Source of the DNA: Rhodobacteraceae bacterium M382
GTDB taxonomy: Bacteria > Pseudomonadota > Alphaproteobacteria > Rhodobacterales > Rhodobacteraceae
Direction of reading: 5' to 3'
Assembly: GCA_025141015.1 (NCBI GenBank)
Contig: CP081098.1
Span: 2,548,501-2,612,500 of the forward strand
Length of the DNA: 64,000 nucleotides
Part shown: positions 26,690-35,248 of the stretch, piece after piece
Layout of the letters: each line of letters opens with the position of its first letter
How positions within the stretch are numbered: the stretch's first letter is position 1
Translations under genes and position numbers: made by a program
The notes under the pieces: model-generated
What the model was told of the DNA's origin: nothing
What the model saw: the letters and a program-made list of their open reading frames with translations, nothing else
Database searches by the model: none

Positions 26690-26932
26690 ACCACGGCGTC
26701 GATTCCCTAGTCACACCCCCAAATCGGCCGATTGCGGTTTTCACCTTGCCGACACGCACCCAGCCAACTCCATCATGAACCAACGAGTTCGAAGTGCGGG
26801 TCAACACTGCGACTGAAACAACGGGCACCATGTTTGCAACACCTCGAGAAAATAGAGCTTCGGGCAAAAAACATGACGGTGCCTGATGAACGGTTTGCAC
26901 GCATTCAGCAAGGAATAGTCCTGCGTCAGATT

Positions 26933-26966
26933 GCCTGCACCGGGGCAAATTTCGCCCGGTGCAGGC
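26933..26966 (-). terminator. Strong hairpin after the molybdenum hydroxylase operon
   Basis: GCCTGCACCGGG (26933-26944) and CCCGGTGCAGGC (26955-26966) form a perfect 12-bp stem seven bases after the stop of the large subunit gene. No T-run follows on the minus strand, so it may act as a transcript-end stabiliser or a weak terminator. Confidence 0.55.
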
Positions 26967-26972
26967 TGTGGT

Positions 26973-29150
26973 TCAGGCGAAACTGACGCCGTTCAATGTC
27001 ATCGGCAGATCCGTCACTCGCGGGCCGTTGACCGCGATGGCATTGGCCAGCGCCGGGGCCGAAGGCGGGGTTCCAGGCTCGCCAACGCCTGTGGGCATTT
27101 CGGCGGAAGGCACGATATGCACCTCGATGGCACCGATGTCGCCGATCCGCAGCGGCTCATAGTCCGGGAAGTTGACCTGATCCACTTCGCCCTCGGTCAG
27201 GGTGATCTCATTGCGCATCACATGCCCCAGGCCATAGCCGATGCCGCCTTCCATCTGGGCCTTGACGACATCCGGATTGACCGCAAGGCCACAGTCGATA
27301 GCGCAGGTGACCTTCTCGATTTGCACACCGTCGTCCGCATTGCCGGAAATTTCCACCACCTCGGCCGCAAAGCTGCCAAAGCTCTTGTGGACGGCGATGC
27401 CCTGGCTGCGCCCCGCGGGGGCCTGGCCCCAATTGCTCTGTTCCGCAGCCAGTTTCAGCACGCCCGCCAGACGCTGTTGGTCCTTGCTGCCGCCTTCCAG
27501 CAGCGCCAGACGGAACGCCACCGGATCGCGGCCCGCAGCCCGCGCGACCTCGTCCATCATGCTCTCCATCACATAGGCCGTGTGGGTATGACCGACCGAG
27601 CGCCACCACAGTACGGAGGTCGCCTTGGCAACATCGGTGAGGCCCACATGCTGGCCGGGGATCTGATACGGCGAGTCCGCCACACCTTCGACCGAGCTGT
27701 GGTCGACGCCATTGTGAACGACCACGCTTTCAAAGGCGGTGCCCTTCATGATCGACTGCGCTGCGATGCGGTGATCCCAGCCGGCGATATTGCCATCCGA
27801 GTCCAATCCCACACGCACACGATGCGCCACGGCAGGGCGGTAATAACCGCCGGTGATGTCATCCTCGCGCGACCAGACCAACTTTACTGGCCGGGTACGG
27901 TCGGTGATGACAAAGGCCAGCGCCGCCTCGACCTGATAGTCGGCGGTTGGCGTGGCGCGACGGCCAAAGGAGCCGCCGGCAAACATCGTGTTGATGCGGA
28001 TCTTCTCCATCGGCAGCTGAAAGATCTCGGACATGGCGAAATGCGGCCCGGTCGGCATCTGCGCCCCATCATGCAAGGTGATGCCGCCATCCTCATTGGC
28101 CTCGATCGTACACGTAAGCGGCTCCATCGGCGCATGTGCCAGAAGCGGGAAGTAGAAGGTCTGTTCAACCACCTTTTCTGCTCCGTCTATCAGGGCCGCG
28201 GTGGCGGCCTGATCGGCACCGTTGACGTTGTAGTCTGGGTCAGCGGTCACTGCGGCCAACAGCTGGTCGCGGATCTGGTCCGAACTCCGGCTTTCGGCGT
28301 TTGCCAAATCCCAGTCCACCGATATTGCATCCCGCGCCTGGAACGCGGCCCAGGTGTTTTCGGCATAGATCGCGACACCCGCCTGGTTGGGCAGAACGGC
28401 CGCGCGGATGTAGCCTTTGACCGCTTTGGCGTCCGCATCGTCAAACCCGTTGGCCAACCCGCCCATACGTGGGCTGCGGGCAATAACCACAACCATCTGG
28501 TTGGGCAGATGCAAGTCCATCGCGTATTTCGCTGTACCATTTGTTTTTGGCGGCGAATCCTTGCGCTTGACCGAGGCATTGCCGATCAGGCGGAATTCGC
28601 TGGGGTCCTTCAGGCGCGGCTCTGTCGGCGCTTCCATTTGTGCGGCGGCACTGACGAATTCGGCAATCGGCGCTTGCTGGCCTGCACCCTTGATGATGCC
28701 GTCCTCAATGGTCAGCGCGCTGGCGTCAGAACCCCATGCTTGGGCCGCGGCCTTGATCAGCATCTCGCGGGCGGCGGCTCCGGCCTGGCGGTACTGCATG
28801 AATGAATTGGCCATCGCGGTAGAACCGCCGGTGCCCTGAAACTGCCCGAACGCCAGGTTGGCATAGCGCGAGGGGTCAGAGGGGGCGAATTCGAACTTGA
28901 TGTCCTCCATCGAAACGCCCAGCTCCTCGGCGATCAGGGTGGTGAGACCGGTGGCCGGGCCCTGACCCTTCTCAAAGTGTTTGACGATGGCGGTGACGGT
29001 ACCGTCCGCATCAATTTTCACAAACGGGTTCAGCTGCGCAGGTGCAGAACCTGCGGCCAGCACGCCATCGGCGCGGGCCCCCACATAAAGGACAGCTGCG
29101 GCAGCTGCAGCGGATTTCAGAAAGCCGCGGCGGGAGGTGTTCAGGGTCAT
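26973..29150 (-). CDS. Xanthine dehydrogenase-family molybdopterin-binding subunit (IorB/aldehyde oxidase type)
   Basis: The 725-aa protein has a twin-arginine signal (TSRRGFLKSAAAAAAVLYVGA), so it is exported folded with its molybdenum cofactor, as in isoquinoline oxidoreductase beta subunits. Family landmarks include HFEKGQGPATGL, GTGGSTAMANS, YFPLLAHAPMEPLTC, FAGGSFGRRA, WRSVGHTHTAYVMESMMDE and the C-terminal GVGEPGTPPSAPALANAI, with Glu in GEPG as the catalytic base. It pairs with the small iron-sulfur subunit one base upstream. It oxidises an aldehyde or N-heterocycle; the substrate is unknown. The start MTLNTSRRG is just after the small-subunit stop; the longer upstream frame is not real. 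Confidence 0.93.
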   Translation of the reverse strand: MTLNTSRRGFLKSAAAAAAVLYVGARADGVLAAGSAPAQLNPFVKIDADGTVTAIVKHFEKGQGPATGLTTLIAEELGVSMEDIKFEFAPSDPSRYANLAFGQFQGTGGSTAMANSFMQYRQAGAAAREMLIKAAAQAWGSDASALTIEDGIIKGAGQQAPIAEFVSAAAQMEAPTEPRLKDPSEFRLIGNASVKRKDSPPKTNGTAKYAMDLHLPNQMVVVIARSPRMGGLANGFDDADAKAVKGYIRAAVLPNQAGVAIYAENTWAAFQARDAISVDWDLANAESRSSDQIRDQLLAAVTADPDYNVNGADQAATAALIDGAEKVVEQTFYFPLLAHAPMEPLTCTIEANEDGGITLHDGAQMPTGPHFAMSEIFQLPMEKIRINTMFAGGSFGRRATPTADYQVEAALAFVITDRTRPVKLVWSREDDITGGYYRPAVAHRVRVGLDSDGNIAGWDHRIAAQSIMKGTAFESVVVHNGVDHSSVEGVADSPYQIPGQHVGLTDVAKATSVLWWRSVGHTHTAYVMESMMDEVARAAGRDPVAFRLALLEGGSKDQQRLAGVLKLAAEQSNWGQAPAGRSQGIAVHKSFGSFAAEVVEISGNADDGVQIEKVTCAIDCGLAVNPDVVKAQMEGGIGYGLGHVMRNEITLTEGEVDQVNFPDYEPLRIGDIGAIEVHIVPSAEMPTGVGEPGTPPSAPALANAIAVNGPRVTDLPMTLNGVSFA

Positions 29151-29151
29151 A

Positions 29152-29613
29152 TCAGGCCTCCATCGTGTTGGATGCGTGCTGGATCGCGGCGCGAATACGC
29201 TGGTAGGTGGCGCAGCGGCAGGCATTGCCGTTCATATAGTCGTCGATCTCTGCCACGGTTGGCTTGGGGTTTTCGCTCAGCAGCCCAACAGCGGACATGA
29301 TCTGGCCCGACTGGCAATAGCCGCATTGCACCACATCCAGCTCGACCCAGGCGGCCTGCACTGCCTGTGCGGCCTTGGAGTTCAGCCCTTCGATGGTGGT
29401 GATCTCGGTGCCCTCGGCGTCCTCGACATAGGTCTGGCAAGAGCGCACAGGCTCGCCATCCATATGCACGGTGCAGGCGCCGCAGGCGGCCACGCCGCAG
29501 CCGAACTTGGTACCGGTTAGTTTCAGTTCATCCCGGATCACCCACAACAGCGGGGTTCCTGGTTCGGCTTCGACCTGATGGGTCTGGCCGTTGAGTTTCA
29601 GTGTAAGTGCCAT
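29152..29613 (-). CDS. (2Fe-2S)-binding small subunit of the molybdenum hydroxylase
   Basis: The 153-aa protein has the two iron-sulfur clusters of xanthine dehydrogenase-type small subunits. The N-terminal plant-ferredoxin cluster is GCGVAACGACTVHMDGEPVRSC, and the C-terminal four-helix cluster is CGYCQSGQIM with CRCATYQRIR. It passes electrons from the molybdenum site of the large subunit to an outside acceptor, probably a cytochrome, because no FAD subunit gene is nearby. It has no signal of its own, so it is likely carried out by the Tat signal of its partner. The next gene starts two bases later. Confidence 0.95.
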   Translation of the reverse strand: MALTLKLNGQTHQVEAEPGTPLLWVIRDELKLTGTKFGCGVAACGACTVHMDGEPVRSCQTYVEDAEGTEITTIEGLNSKAAQAVQAAWVELDVVQCGYCQSGQIMSAVGLLSENPKPTVAEIDDYMNGNACRCATYQRIRAAIQHASNTMEA

Positions 29614-29648
29614 GGTTATGGGATCTCTCCTAGGCTGGATCGTTGATG

Positions 29649-30488
29649 TCAGGTTTGTTCAAATTCGGCAAAGGCATCGGCGTAATCGGGATGCCAGCGC
29701 GACAGCGCAGGACGGTTTTCCAGAATATCGCCCAGGGCCCAGGTCACCCGGCGCCTGTCACGCTCGGGTGTGACGCTGTTGTCCGGGCAGAGAATATAGA
29801 AATCGTCCGCCTCCATGCGACCAATCAGGTAATCGACGGCCTGTTCAGAGGTCCAGGCAGCTGCGGGTTTCTCCGGCATGTGGCGCGCGATCATACCGGT
29901 ATAGGTGAAACCCGGCACAAACAGATGGGCCGAGATTGGCGCCGCGGCCTGGCGCAGGTCATAGGCCAGCATTTCGGTCAGCACCTTCACACCGGCCTTG
30001 GAGACATTGTAGCCCGGATTGCCCGGCGGCGTGGTGATCCCCTGTTTGGAGCCGGTGTTGACCACCACAGCGGGCCGCGCGGCGACGATCATGCGCGGCA
30101 GAAAGGCCTGAACGCCGTTCAGCACACCAAAGAGGTTCACCTCGATCATCGCACGCCAGGCGTCCGGTTCGTCCCAACTGCCAGAGCGGCGGCCTATTCC
30201 TGCATTGTTCATCAGCACGGCGACGTTGCCGGCGTCAAAAGCAGCATCAGCCAATGCCTGTACCGATACTGCATCGCTGACGTCCGTAGGCACCGCCAGA
30301 ACCGGCACGCCAGGCTGGGCGATCCTGCGCAGCTTCTCTGCTGCCTGCTCCAATGCTTCGCCCGCCAGGTCAGCCAGAACAATCCCCAACCCACCCTGGG
30401 CAAATCGTTCGGCGGCGGCATAGCCCACACCACGGGCGCCGCCAGTGACGACCGCCAATCCGCCCGCTGCAAGTGCTTGTGTGTACAT
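29649..30488 (-). CDS. Short-chain dehydrogenase/reductase
   Basis: The 279-aa protein has the SDR Rossmann motif GGARGVG near the N-terminus, NNAG in VLMNNAGIG, and the catalytic Ser-Tyr-Lys set in GSKQG and GYNVSKAG. The C-terminus (ENRPALSRWHPDYADAFAEF) is that of SDR proteins of ~280 aa. The start MYTQAL is behind GGGAGGAAAAGCC. It lies 35 bp upstream of the iron-sulfur subunit gene in the same operon, so it may make or consume the aldehyde handled by the molybdenum enzyme. Substrate is unknown. Confidence 0.9.
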   Translation of the reverse strand: MYTQALAAGGLAVVTGGARGVGYAAAERFAQGGLGIVLADLAGEALEQAAEKLRRIAQPGVPVLAVPTDVSDAVSVQALADAAFDAGNVAVLMNNAGIGRRSGSWDEPDAWRAMIEVNLFGVLNGVQAFLPRMIVAARPAVVVNTGSKQGITTPPGNPGYNVSKAGVKVLTEMLAYDLRQAAAPISAHLFVPGFTYTGMIARHMPEKPAAAWTSEQAVDYLIGRMEADDFYILCPDNSVTPERDRRRVTWALGDILENRPALSRWHPDYADAFAEFEQT

Positions 30489-30526
30489 GGCTTTTCCTCC
30501 CGATTTCAAAATGTGAACAGGGCGTC

Positions 30527-31342
30527 TTACAGCCCCATGCCCGCCTTGATGCCGCCAATGAACGTCTCGTCATCCTGCGCCTTGCGGGCGCTCAGCAGCG
30601 TCTCGGCATCTGCTCCGGCACGGTAGCGCAGTTGGGATGTGCCGTCCGTGACGGCGGTCTGGATCACCTCTGCCACCAGCTCCGGCTCAGAGGCCTGCGC
30701 GCCAAAGCTGCCCATGGCGGCCTGCATTCCTGCGACCACGGGCAGGTAGTCGGGCATGCTTTCATCCACGACAAAGTCAAAGGACCGGCCGCCGAAATCG
30801 GTGTTGATCATGCCCGGCTCGACAATCTTGACCTTCACGCCGCAGGCTTCGAGCTCATAGTGGAGCGCTTCGGACAAACCTTCGACAGCAAACTTGGTGC
30901 CATGATATAGCGTGCCGAGCGGAAAGGTCATCTGCCCGCCGATCGAAGAGATATTGACGATAGTTCCTGATTTCTGCGCCCGCATGTGCGGAAGCACCGC
31001 TTTGGTCACCGCCAACAGGCCGATCACATTGGTATCGAACTGACGCTCGATCCGCTCCATCGGGAACGCTTCCAGCGGGCCATAGGCACCGTAGCCCGCG
31101 TTGTTCAGCAGCACGTCAATTTGGCCATAGGTGCTGATCGCCTGGTCCACTGCGTATGCAATGGTCTCGGGCTTGGTCACATCCAGCGCGGCAACCAGAA
31201 CATTTGCCCGGTCCGCCAGATCCCCGGCATCCGCAGGGTTGCGCATCGTGGCAACGACGTTCCAACCATTATCGGCAAACAGACGGGCGGTGGCCATGCC
31301 GATCCCTGAAGACGCTCCGGTGATGAGAATGGTCTGCGGCAT
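30527..31342 (-). CDS. Short-chain dehydrogenase/reductase
   Basis: The 271-aa protein has TGASSGIG for NAD(P) binding, NNAGYGAYG, and the Ser/Tyr-x3-Lys catalytic set in ISSIGGQ and YHGTKFAVEGL, followed by VEPGMINTDFGGRSF. This layout fits classical SDRs acting on alcohols or ketones. The start MPQTIL is supported by the TGASSG motif lying at the normal distance. It is the first gene of the SDR-SDR-small-large operon, and its upstream region carries the direct repeats likely bound by the divergent AraC protein. Confidence 0.9.
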   Translation of the reverse strand: MPQTILITGASSGIGMATARLFADNGWNVVATMRNPADAGDLADRANVLVAALDVTKPETIAYAVDQAISTYGQIDVLLNNAGYGAYGPLEAFPMERIERQFDTNVIGLLAVTKAVLPHMRAQKSGTIVNISSIGGQMTFPLGTLYHGTKFAVEGLSEALHYELEACGVKVKIVEPGMINTDFGGRSFDFVVDESMPDYLPVVAGMQAAMGSFGAQASEPELVAEVIQTAVTDGTSQLRYRAGADAETLLSARKAQDDETFIGGIKAGMGL

Positions 31343-31399
31343 TTCCTGGCTCCCAATTATCCCTTGCAATCAAGGTAGAGCACAGGCCGCCGTTCCCCT

Positions 31400-31435
31400 T
31401 GCCTGATCCTCCGGATGATCTGCCTGATCCTCCGG
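31400..31435. promoter_or_regulatory. Direct-repeat operator, two 15-bp copies spaced 21 bp
   Basis: TGCCTGATCCTCCGG occurs at 31400-31414 and again, identical, at 31421-31435, between the divergent SDR operon and AraC gene. The 21-bp period, two helical turns, is the usual spacing of AraC-family half-sites in tandem, so this is a strong operator candidate. Confidence 0.75.
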
Positions 31436-31504
31436 GAAGCCGGAATTTGCGGTTCTTTGCCCGCCTTTTCCTGCCTATAGTCGGACACAAGAGGAGGAGC
31501 GCCG

Positions 31505-32398
31505 ATGGTACCGCAGGACCTGATTTCAGATGTTGCCGCTTATGTCCGGGAGCAAGACGCGCTGGAGACCGGCTGTGAAACTGGTGTGGGCGGGCTGTTT
31601 GCCTTTTGCAGCGAGAAGCCGACCGAATTTCAGGCGATGATCTATGAGCCGATCATGTGCCTTGTTCTGCAGGGCGCCAAGGAAGCGCACCTGGAGGACC
31701 GCACCGTCCGCTATGGCGCGGGCAAATCGCTGATCGTCAGCCACGCCCTGCCGGTAATGGCCGGCGTGATGGATGCATCGCCGGACAAACCCTATGTCTC
31801 GCTGGCGCTACAGTTGGATCTGGCAACCGTACGGAGCCTCTATGACGAGATCGGCACTCTGACAGGCCCTGATCACGGTTCTCATTCGATGAGCGTTGCC
31901 GACGGCGATGCCGCCTTGTTCGACGCGGTCGGACGGCTGTTCAGGCTCGCGCATGACCCGATGGAAGTTCAGGCGCTGGCGCCCTTGGTGCTGAAAGAGA
32001 TCCATTTCCGCCTGCTGCGCGCCCAACATGGCGGAATGCTTCGCCAGCTCCTGCTGCACGAAAGTCCGGCAAGCCGGATTGCCAAGGCGATTGCCATGAT
32101 CCGCGAACAGTACAAGTCCCCCCTGCCCGTGACAGATCTGGCTGCGGAAGCAGGCATGAGCCAGTCCACGTTTCACGAGCATTTCAAGGCGCTGACCTCC
32201 ACCACGCCGCTGCAATATCAAAAGGAGCTGCGGCTGATGGAGGCGCGGCGCCTGCTGTTGGGAGGCGGCAAATCGGTGGCCTCGGCGGCCTATGAGGTCG
32301 GTTATGAAAGCCCGACCCAATTCAGCCGGGAATACGTGCGGAAATTCGGGGTTCCGCCTCGGCACGAGAAAGTGCCGTCTGCGGCGGCCGCCAGCTAG
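31505..32398 (+). CDS. AraC family transcriptional regulator (AraC_N type)
   Basis: The 297-aa protein has the PF06719-type N-terminal domain (FQAMIYEPIMCLVLQGAKEAHLEDRTVRYGAG) and a C-terminal double helix-turn-helix (LPVTDLAAEAGMSQSTFHEHFKALT and VASAAYEVGYESPTQFSREYVRKFGVPP). The start follows AGGAGGAGCGCCG. It is divergent from the SDR/molybdenum hydroxylase operon and probably binds the 21-bp-spaced direct repeats between them. Relatives often control alcohol or aldehyde oxidation genes, which fits the neighbours. This gene and its operon look more GC-rich than the flanking accessory DNA. Confidence 0.92.
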   Translation: MVPQDLISDVAAYVREQDALETGCETGVGGLFAFCSEKPTEFQAMIYEPIMCLVLQGAKEAHLEDRTVRYGAGKSLIVSHALPVMAGVMDASPDKPYVSLALQLDLATVRSLYDEIGTLTGPDHGSHSMSVADGDAALFDAVGRLFRLAHDPMEVQALAPLVLKEIHFRLLRAQHGGMLRQLLLHESPASRIAKAIAMIREQYKSPLPVTDLAAEAGMSQSTFHEHFKALTSTTPLQYQKELRLMEARRLLLGGGKSVASAAYEVGYESPTQFSREYVRKFGVPPRHEKVPSAAAAS

Positions 32399-33032
32399 AC
32401 CTGTCTGAAAGGTCCGCATGAATTCCATGAAAATGACATTGGCTTCGTCCAAATCTCGACCGCCGGAATTCTCAGACTAGAATTGCTGGCGTCAACTCGA
32501 ATGATTGGGTTGGGCAAGCCGTACAGCGGCGACGCGAACTGTGACAAATGGCACGACTCGGTCGTCGGTGCCGGTCAGGGCCAAGCAGATTTGGCAGCTA
32601 GCTGCGCCGTGGAGCCCGGCAGTTCGCTGCAGTCCCATACCGAACACACGCACTTGGTAAAAGCGGCCAGTCAGCCGGGCAAGCTTCAATTGAATTGTCT
32701 CAGAGAAGCAATGCGCCCACGGTAAATTCATTAACAACATTTATGCGTGACTGAAGTTCGGATTTTACCGATCTTGGAGCAGATACCTGTTTTCGACACA
32801 CTGATATCCACAGTGGTCCTATGAGGTTATTCTGAAAGTCTCTGCATTCAAATCAGTGGTGATTATTTTGAGGCTTAGTGAATTGGGACACATTTGAGCC
32901 CTGTATATAGAGATGGCATTCACCCTTGATTTGACGTGAAATTGCCAGTGCTTGAAAGCGTTCTACATCATGTTAGACTGCGCAGTGTCTATTTAACGTC
33001 ATTTATTGCAATCGCGGCATGGAGGAATATCT
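32399..33032. other. AT-rich intergenic region
   Basis: About 630 bp have no supported gene. Base composition drops sharply compared with the AraC gene on the left. Short frames on both strands lack ribosome-binding sites and recognisable sequence. The segment around 32590-32640 contains AGTTCGCTGCAG-like sequence faintly similar to the dispersed repeats seen further right, but too weakly to call. Confidence 0.4.
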
Positions 33033-34964
33033 ATGAGTGTCTCAAAGTTATTAACACCCCATCTTTGGGGTCCGGCCGCCGTCATTTCCCTATCACTTTG
33101 TGGCGGCAACAGTGTTCTGGCTCAGGTGCAGGATGTCACTCCAGACAAAGAAGGCGTGGCCGCAAATTTTCAGACCGATAATTTTTCACCATATGCCGGA
33201 CGGAACTTCCCGACAAAGGTCTTGTGGGGCGACACGCATTTGCACACAGCAGTATCGGTCGACGCAGGCACCATGACACGCATGAGCCAAGATGAAGCAT
33301 TTCGATTTGCGCGTGGCGAAGAGGTCACAACCACACACGGGCTGAGAGCGAAACTCGGCCGTCCTCTGGATTGGTTGGTTATCGCAGATCACTCAGAAAT
33401 GTATGGGCTCATGCCGCAACTTCTCGCTGGTGACCCTGATCTGCTGTCTCAACCTCAAGCCAAGGCGTGGTACGATGAATTGATCACCAATGATCCAGAC
33501 AGGGTTTTTGCGACCGCGATGGAAATTGTTGCATCTCTGTCCCAACCCTCGCCTCCTTTCGAAGGTCAAAAGGCGGTCAAAAATGCGTGGAGAGAATACA
33601 CCGCCCTAGCAGATCAATATAACGAACCAGGCGTCTTTTCAGCCCTCATCGGGTATGAATGGACGTCGCAGGGGGGCGACAATATCCACCGGAACGTGAT
33701 TTTCCGCGATGACGCGGCCATGGCCAATGCAATTGTTCCATACTCGCAATTCGACAGTCAAAATCCCGAAGACCTCTGGGCTCATTTGGCCGATTATGAA
33801 GATCGCACTGGCGGCGATGTTCTCGCCATTCCTCACAACGGCAATCTCAGCAATGGCCGTTTGTTTAGCGTTTCGAACTTTGATGGCACGCCTCTGACGG
33901 AAGAGCTTGCGGCGCTTCGTGCGCGATTTGAACCCGTGATAGAAACCACACAGATCAAAGGCGATAGCGAGGCCCATCCGTTTCTTTCACCAGATGACGA
34001 GTTTGCGGATTTTGATACCTGGGACAGGTCAAATCTGAATGGCACGCAAGCCAAAACACCGGATATGCTTCAATACGAATACTCTCGTGAGGCCTACAAG
34101 ACTGGGCTGATGCTCGAGAAAACTCTGGGTATTAATCCATTTAAGGTTGGCCAGATTGGGTCAACAGATGCGCACACCGGAATGGCGGCCGTGGAAGAAG
34201 AAAACTTCTTTGGCAAACACTCGGGCGTGGAGCCTGAACCACATCGGTGGGAGCATGTCGTCATCGAAGCACCTGACCCGGAATTCACGATTTACGGGTG
34301 GCAGCAGGCTTCGGGTGGATATGCAGGTGTCTGGGCGACAGAGAACACACGGGAAGCCATCTTTGACGCCCTGGAGCGGAGAGAAGTATACGGCACGACT
34401 GGATCTCGTATAATGTTGCGGTTCTTCGGGGGGTGGGACTTCAAGAATGAAGATGCCAAATCCCGCCTTCCCGCCGACATTGGATATGCCAAGGGTGTGC
34501 CAATGGGTGCAGACCTCCCGAAACGAGAGGATGCCAGTGCGCCAAACTTTCTGATTGCAGCGTTGAAAGATCCCTTCAGCGGAAATTTGGATCGCGTGCA
34601 GGTCGTAAAGGGTTGGTTGAATGACGATGGGACACGTGGCGAACACGTTTTTGACGTCGCGTGGAGCGGAGATAGGACGCCCGGTGCTGACGGTAAGCTG
34701 CCTTCCGTGGGCAATACGGTCGATATCGAAAATGCGACTTGGACCAACACCATCGGGTCACCGGAATTGATCACATACTGGCAGGACCCGAAATTTGACC
34801 CAAACCAGCGTGCGTTTTACTATGTCCGGGTGATTGAAATTCCCACTCCTAGGTGGACGGCCTACGAAGCCAAGCGTTTTAATGTCCAGATGACCAGCGA
34901 TGTGCCGATGACCACGACAGAGCGAGCGTATTCGTCTCCGATTTGGTACACTCCTGAAGGCTAG
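33033..34964 (+). CDS. Exported DUF3604 protein
   Basis: The 643-aa protein has a signal peptide (VISLSLCGGNSVLA) and a DUF3604 body. It contains WGDTHLHTAVSVDAGT near the N-terminus, a PHP-like HxH metal site, then DWLVIADHSEMYGL, SALIGYEWTSQ, VLAIPHNGNLSN and GSTDAHTGMAAVEE, all carrying conserved His/Asp that could bind metals. It is likely a periplasmic metal-dependent hydrolase of unknown substrate. MSVSKL was chosen as start because AGGAAT precedes it; an earlier Met nine codons upstream exists. It stands alone between two long intergenic regions. Confidence 0.9.
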   Translation: MSVSKLLTPHLWGPAAVISLSLCGGNSVLAQVQDVTPDKEGVAANFQTDNFSPYAGRNFPTKVLWGDTHLHTAVSVDAGTMTRMSQDEAFRFARGEEVTTTHGLRAKLGRPLDWLVIADHSEMYGLMPQLLAGDPDLLSQPQAKAWYDELITNDPDRVFATAMEIVASLSQPSPPFEGQKAVKNAWREYTALADQYNEPGVFSALIGYEWTSQGGDNIHRNVIFRDDAAMANAIVPYSQFDSQNPEDLWAHLADYEDRTGGDVLAIPHNGNLSNGRLFSVSNFDGTPLTEELAALRARFEPVIETTQIKGDSEAHPFLSPDDEFADFDTWDRSNLNGTQAKTPDMLQYEYSREAYKTGLMLEKTLGINPFKVGQIGSTDAHTGMAAVEEENFFGKHSGVEPEPHRWEHVVIEAPDPEFTIYGWQQASGGYAGVWATENTREAIFDALERREVYGTTGSRIMLRFFGGWDFKNEDAKSRLPADIGYAKGVPMGADLPKREDASAPNFLIAALKDPFSGNLDRVQVVKGWLNDDGTRGEHVFDVAWSGDRTPGADGKLPSVGNTVDIENATWTNTIGSPELITYWQDPKFDPNQRAFYYVRVIEIPTPRWTAYEAKRFNVQMTSDVPMTTTERAYSSPIWYTPEG

Positions 34965-35126
34965 ACGCCATTTGCTGCTGATTTTCAGCGCTTTGGGCCA
35001 TTTTTCGCGCCGTGTTTATACGTGACAAGAGGTTTGCCCGTCAAAGTACACCGTTGGGTAACAGAGGGGACAAATGTCTCCTCACAATATTCAGTTTAAG
35101 CGGCTTTGTCCCGCGATGCAGTCGTA

Positions 35127-35144
35127 CGGCGCAGGAGAGCGCCG
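35127..35144. terminator. Hairpin downstream of the reductase gene
   Basis: CGGCGC (35127-35132) and GCGCCG (35139-35144) flank AGGAGA in the 284-bp gap between DUF3604 and the convergent reductase gene. No T-run is adjacent, so its role as a terminator is tentative. Nothing else is visible in this gap. Confidence 0.3.
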
Positions 35145-35248
35145 CACACTGCGTGAATGTCTGATTTGAGACAGCAGGCCGGTTGGATTGCAATCGCCTC
35201 GAACGGCAGCTGTGGGCCGTGCAAGATTGGAGATCCTCATCTGGCACG

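Noticed and set aside
26330-32400. Defined attachment sites of an island at tRNA-Gly
   Set aside because: No second copy of the tRNA 3' end was seen at the right border, so no att site is claimed.
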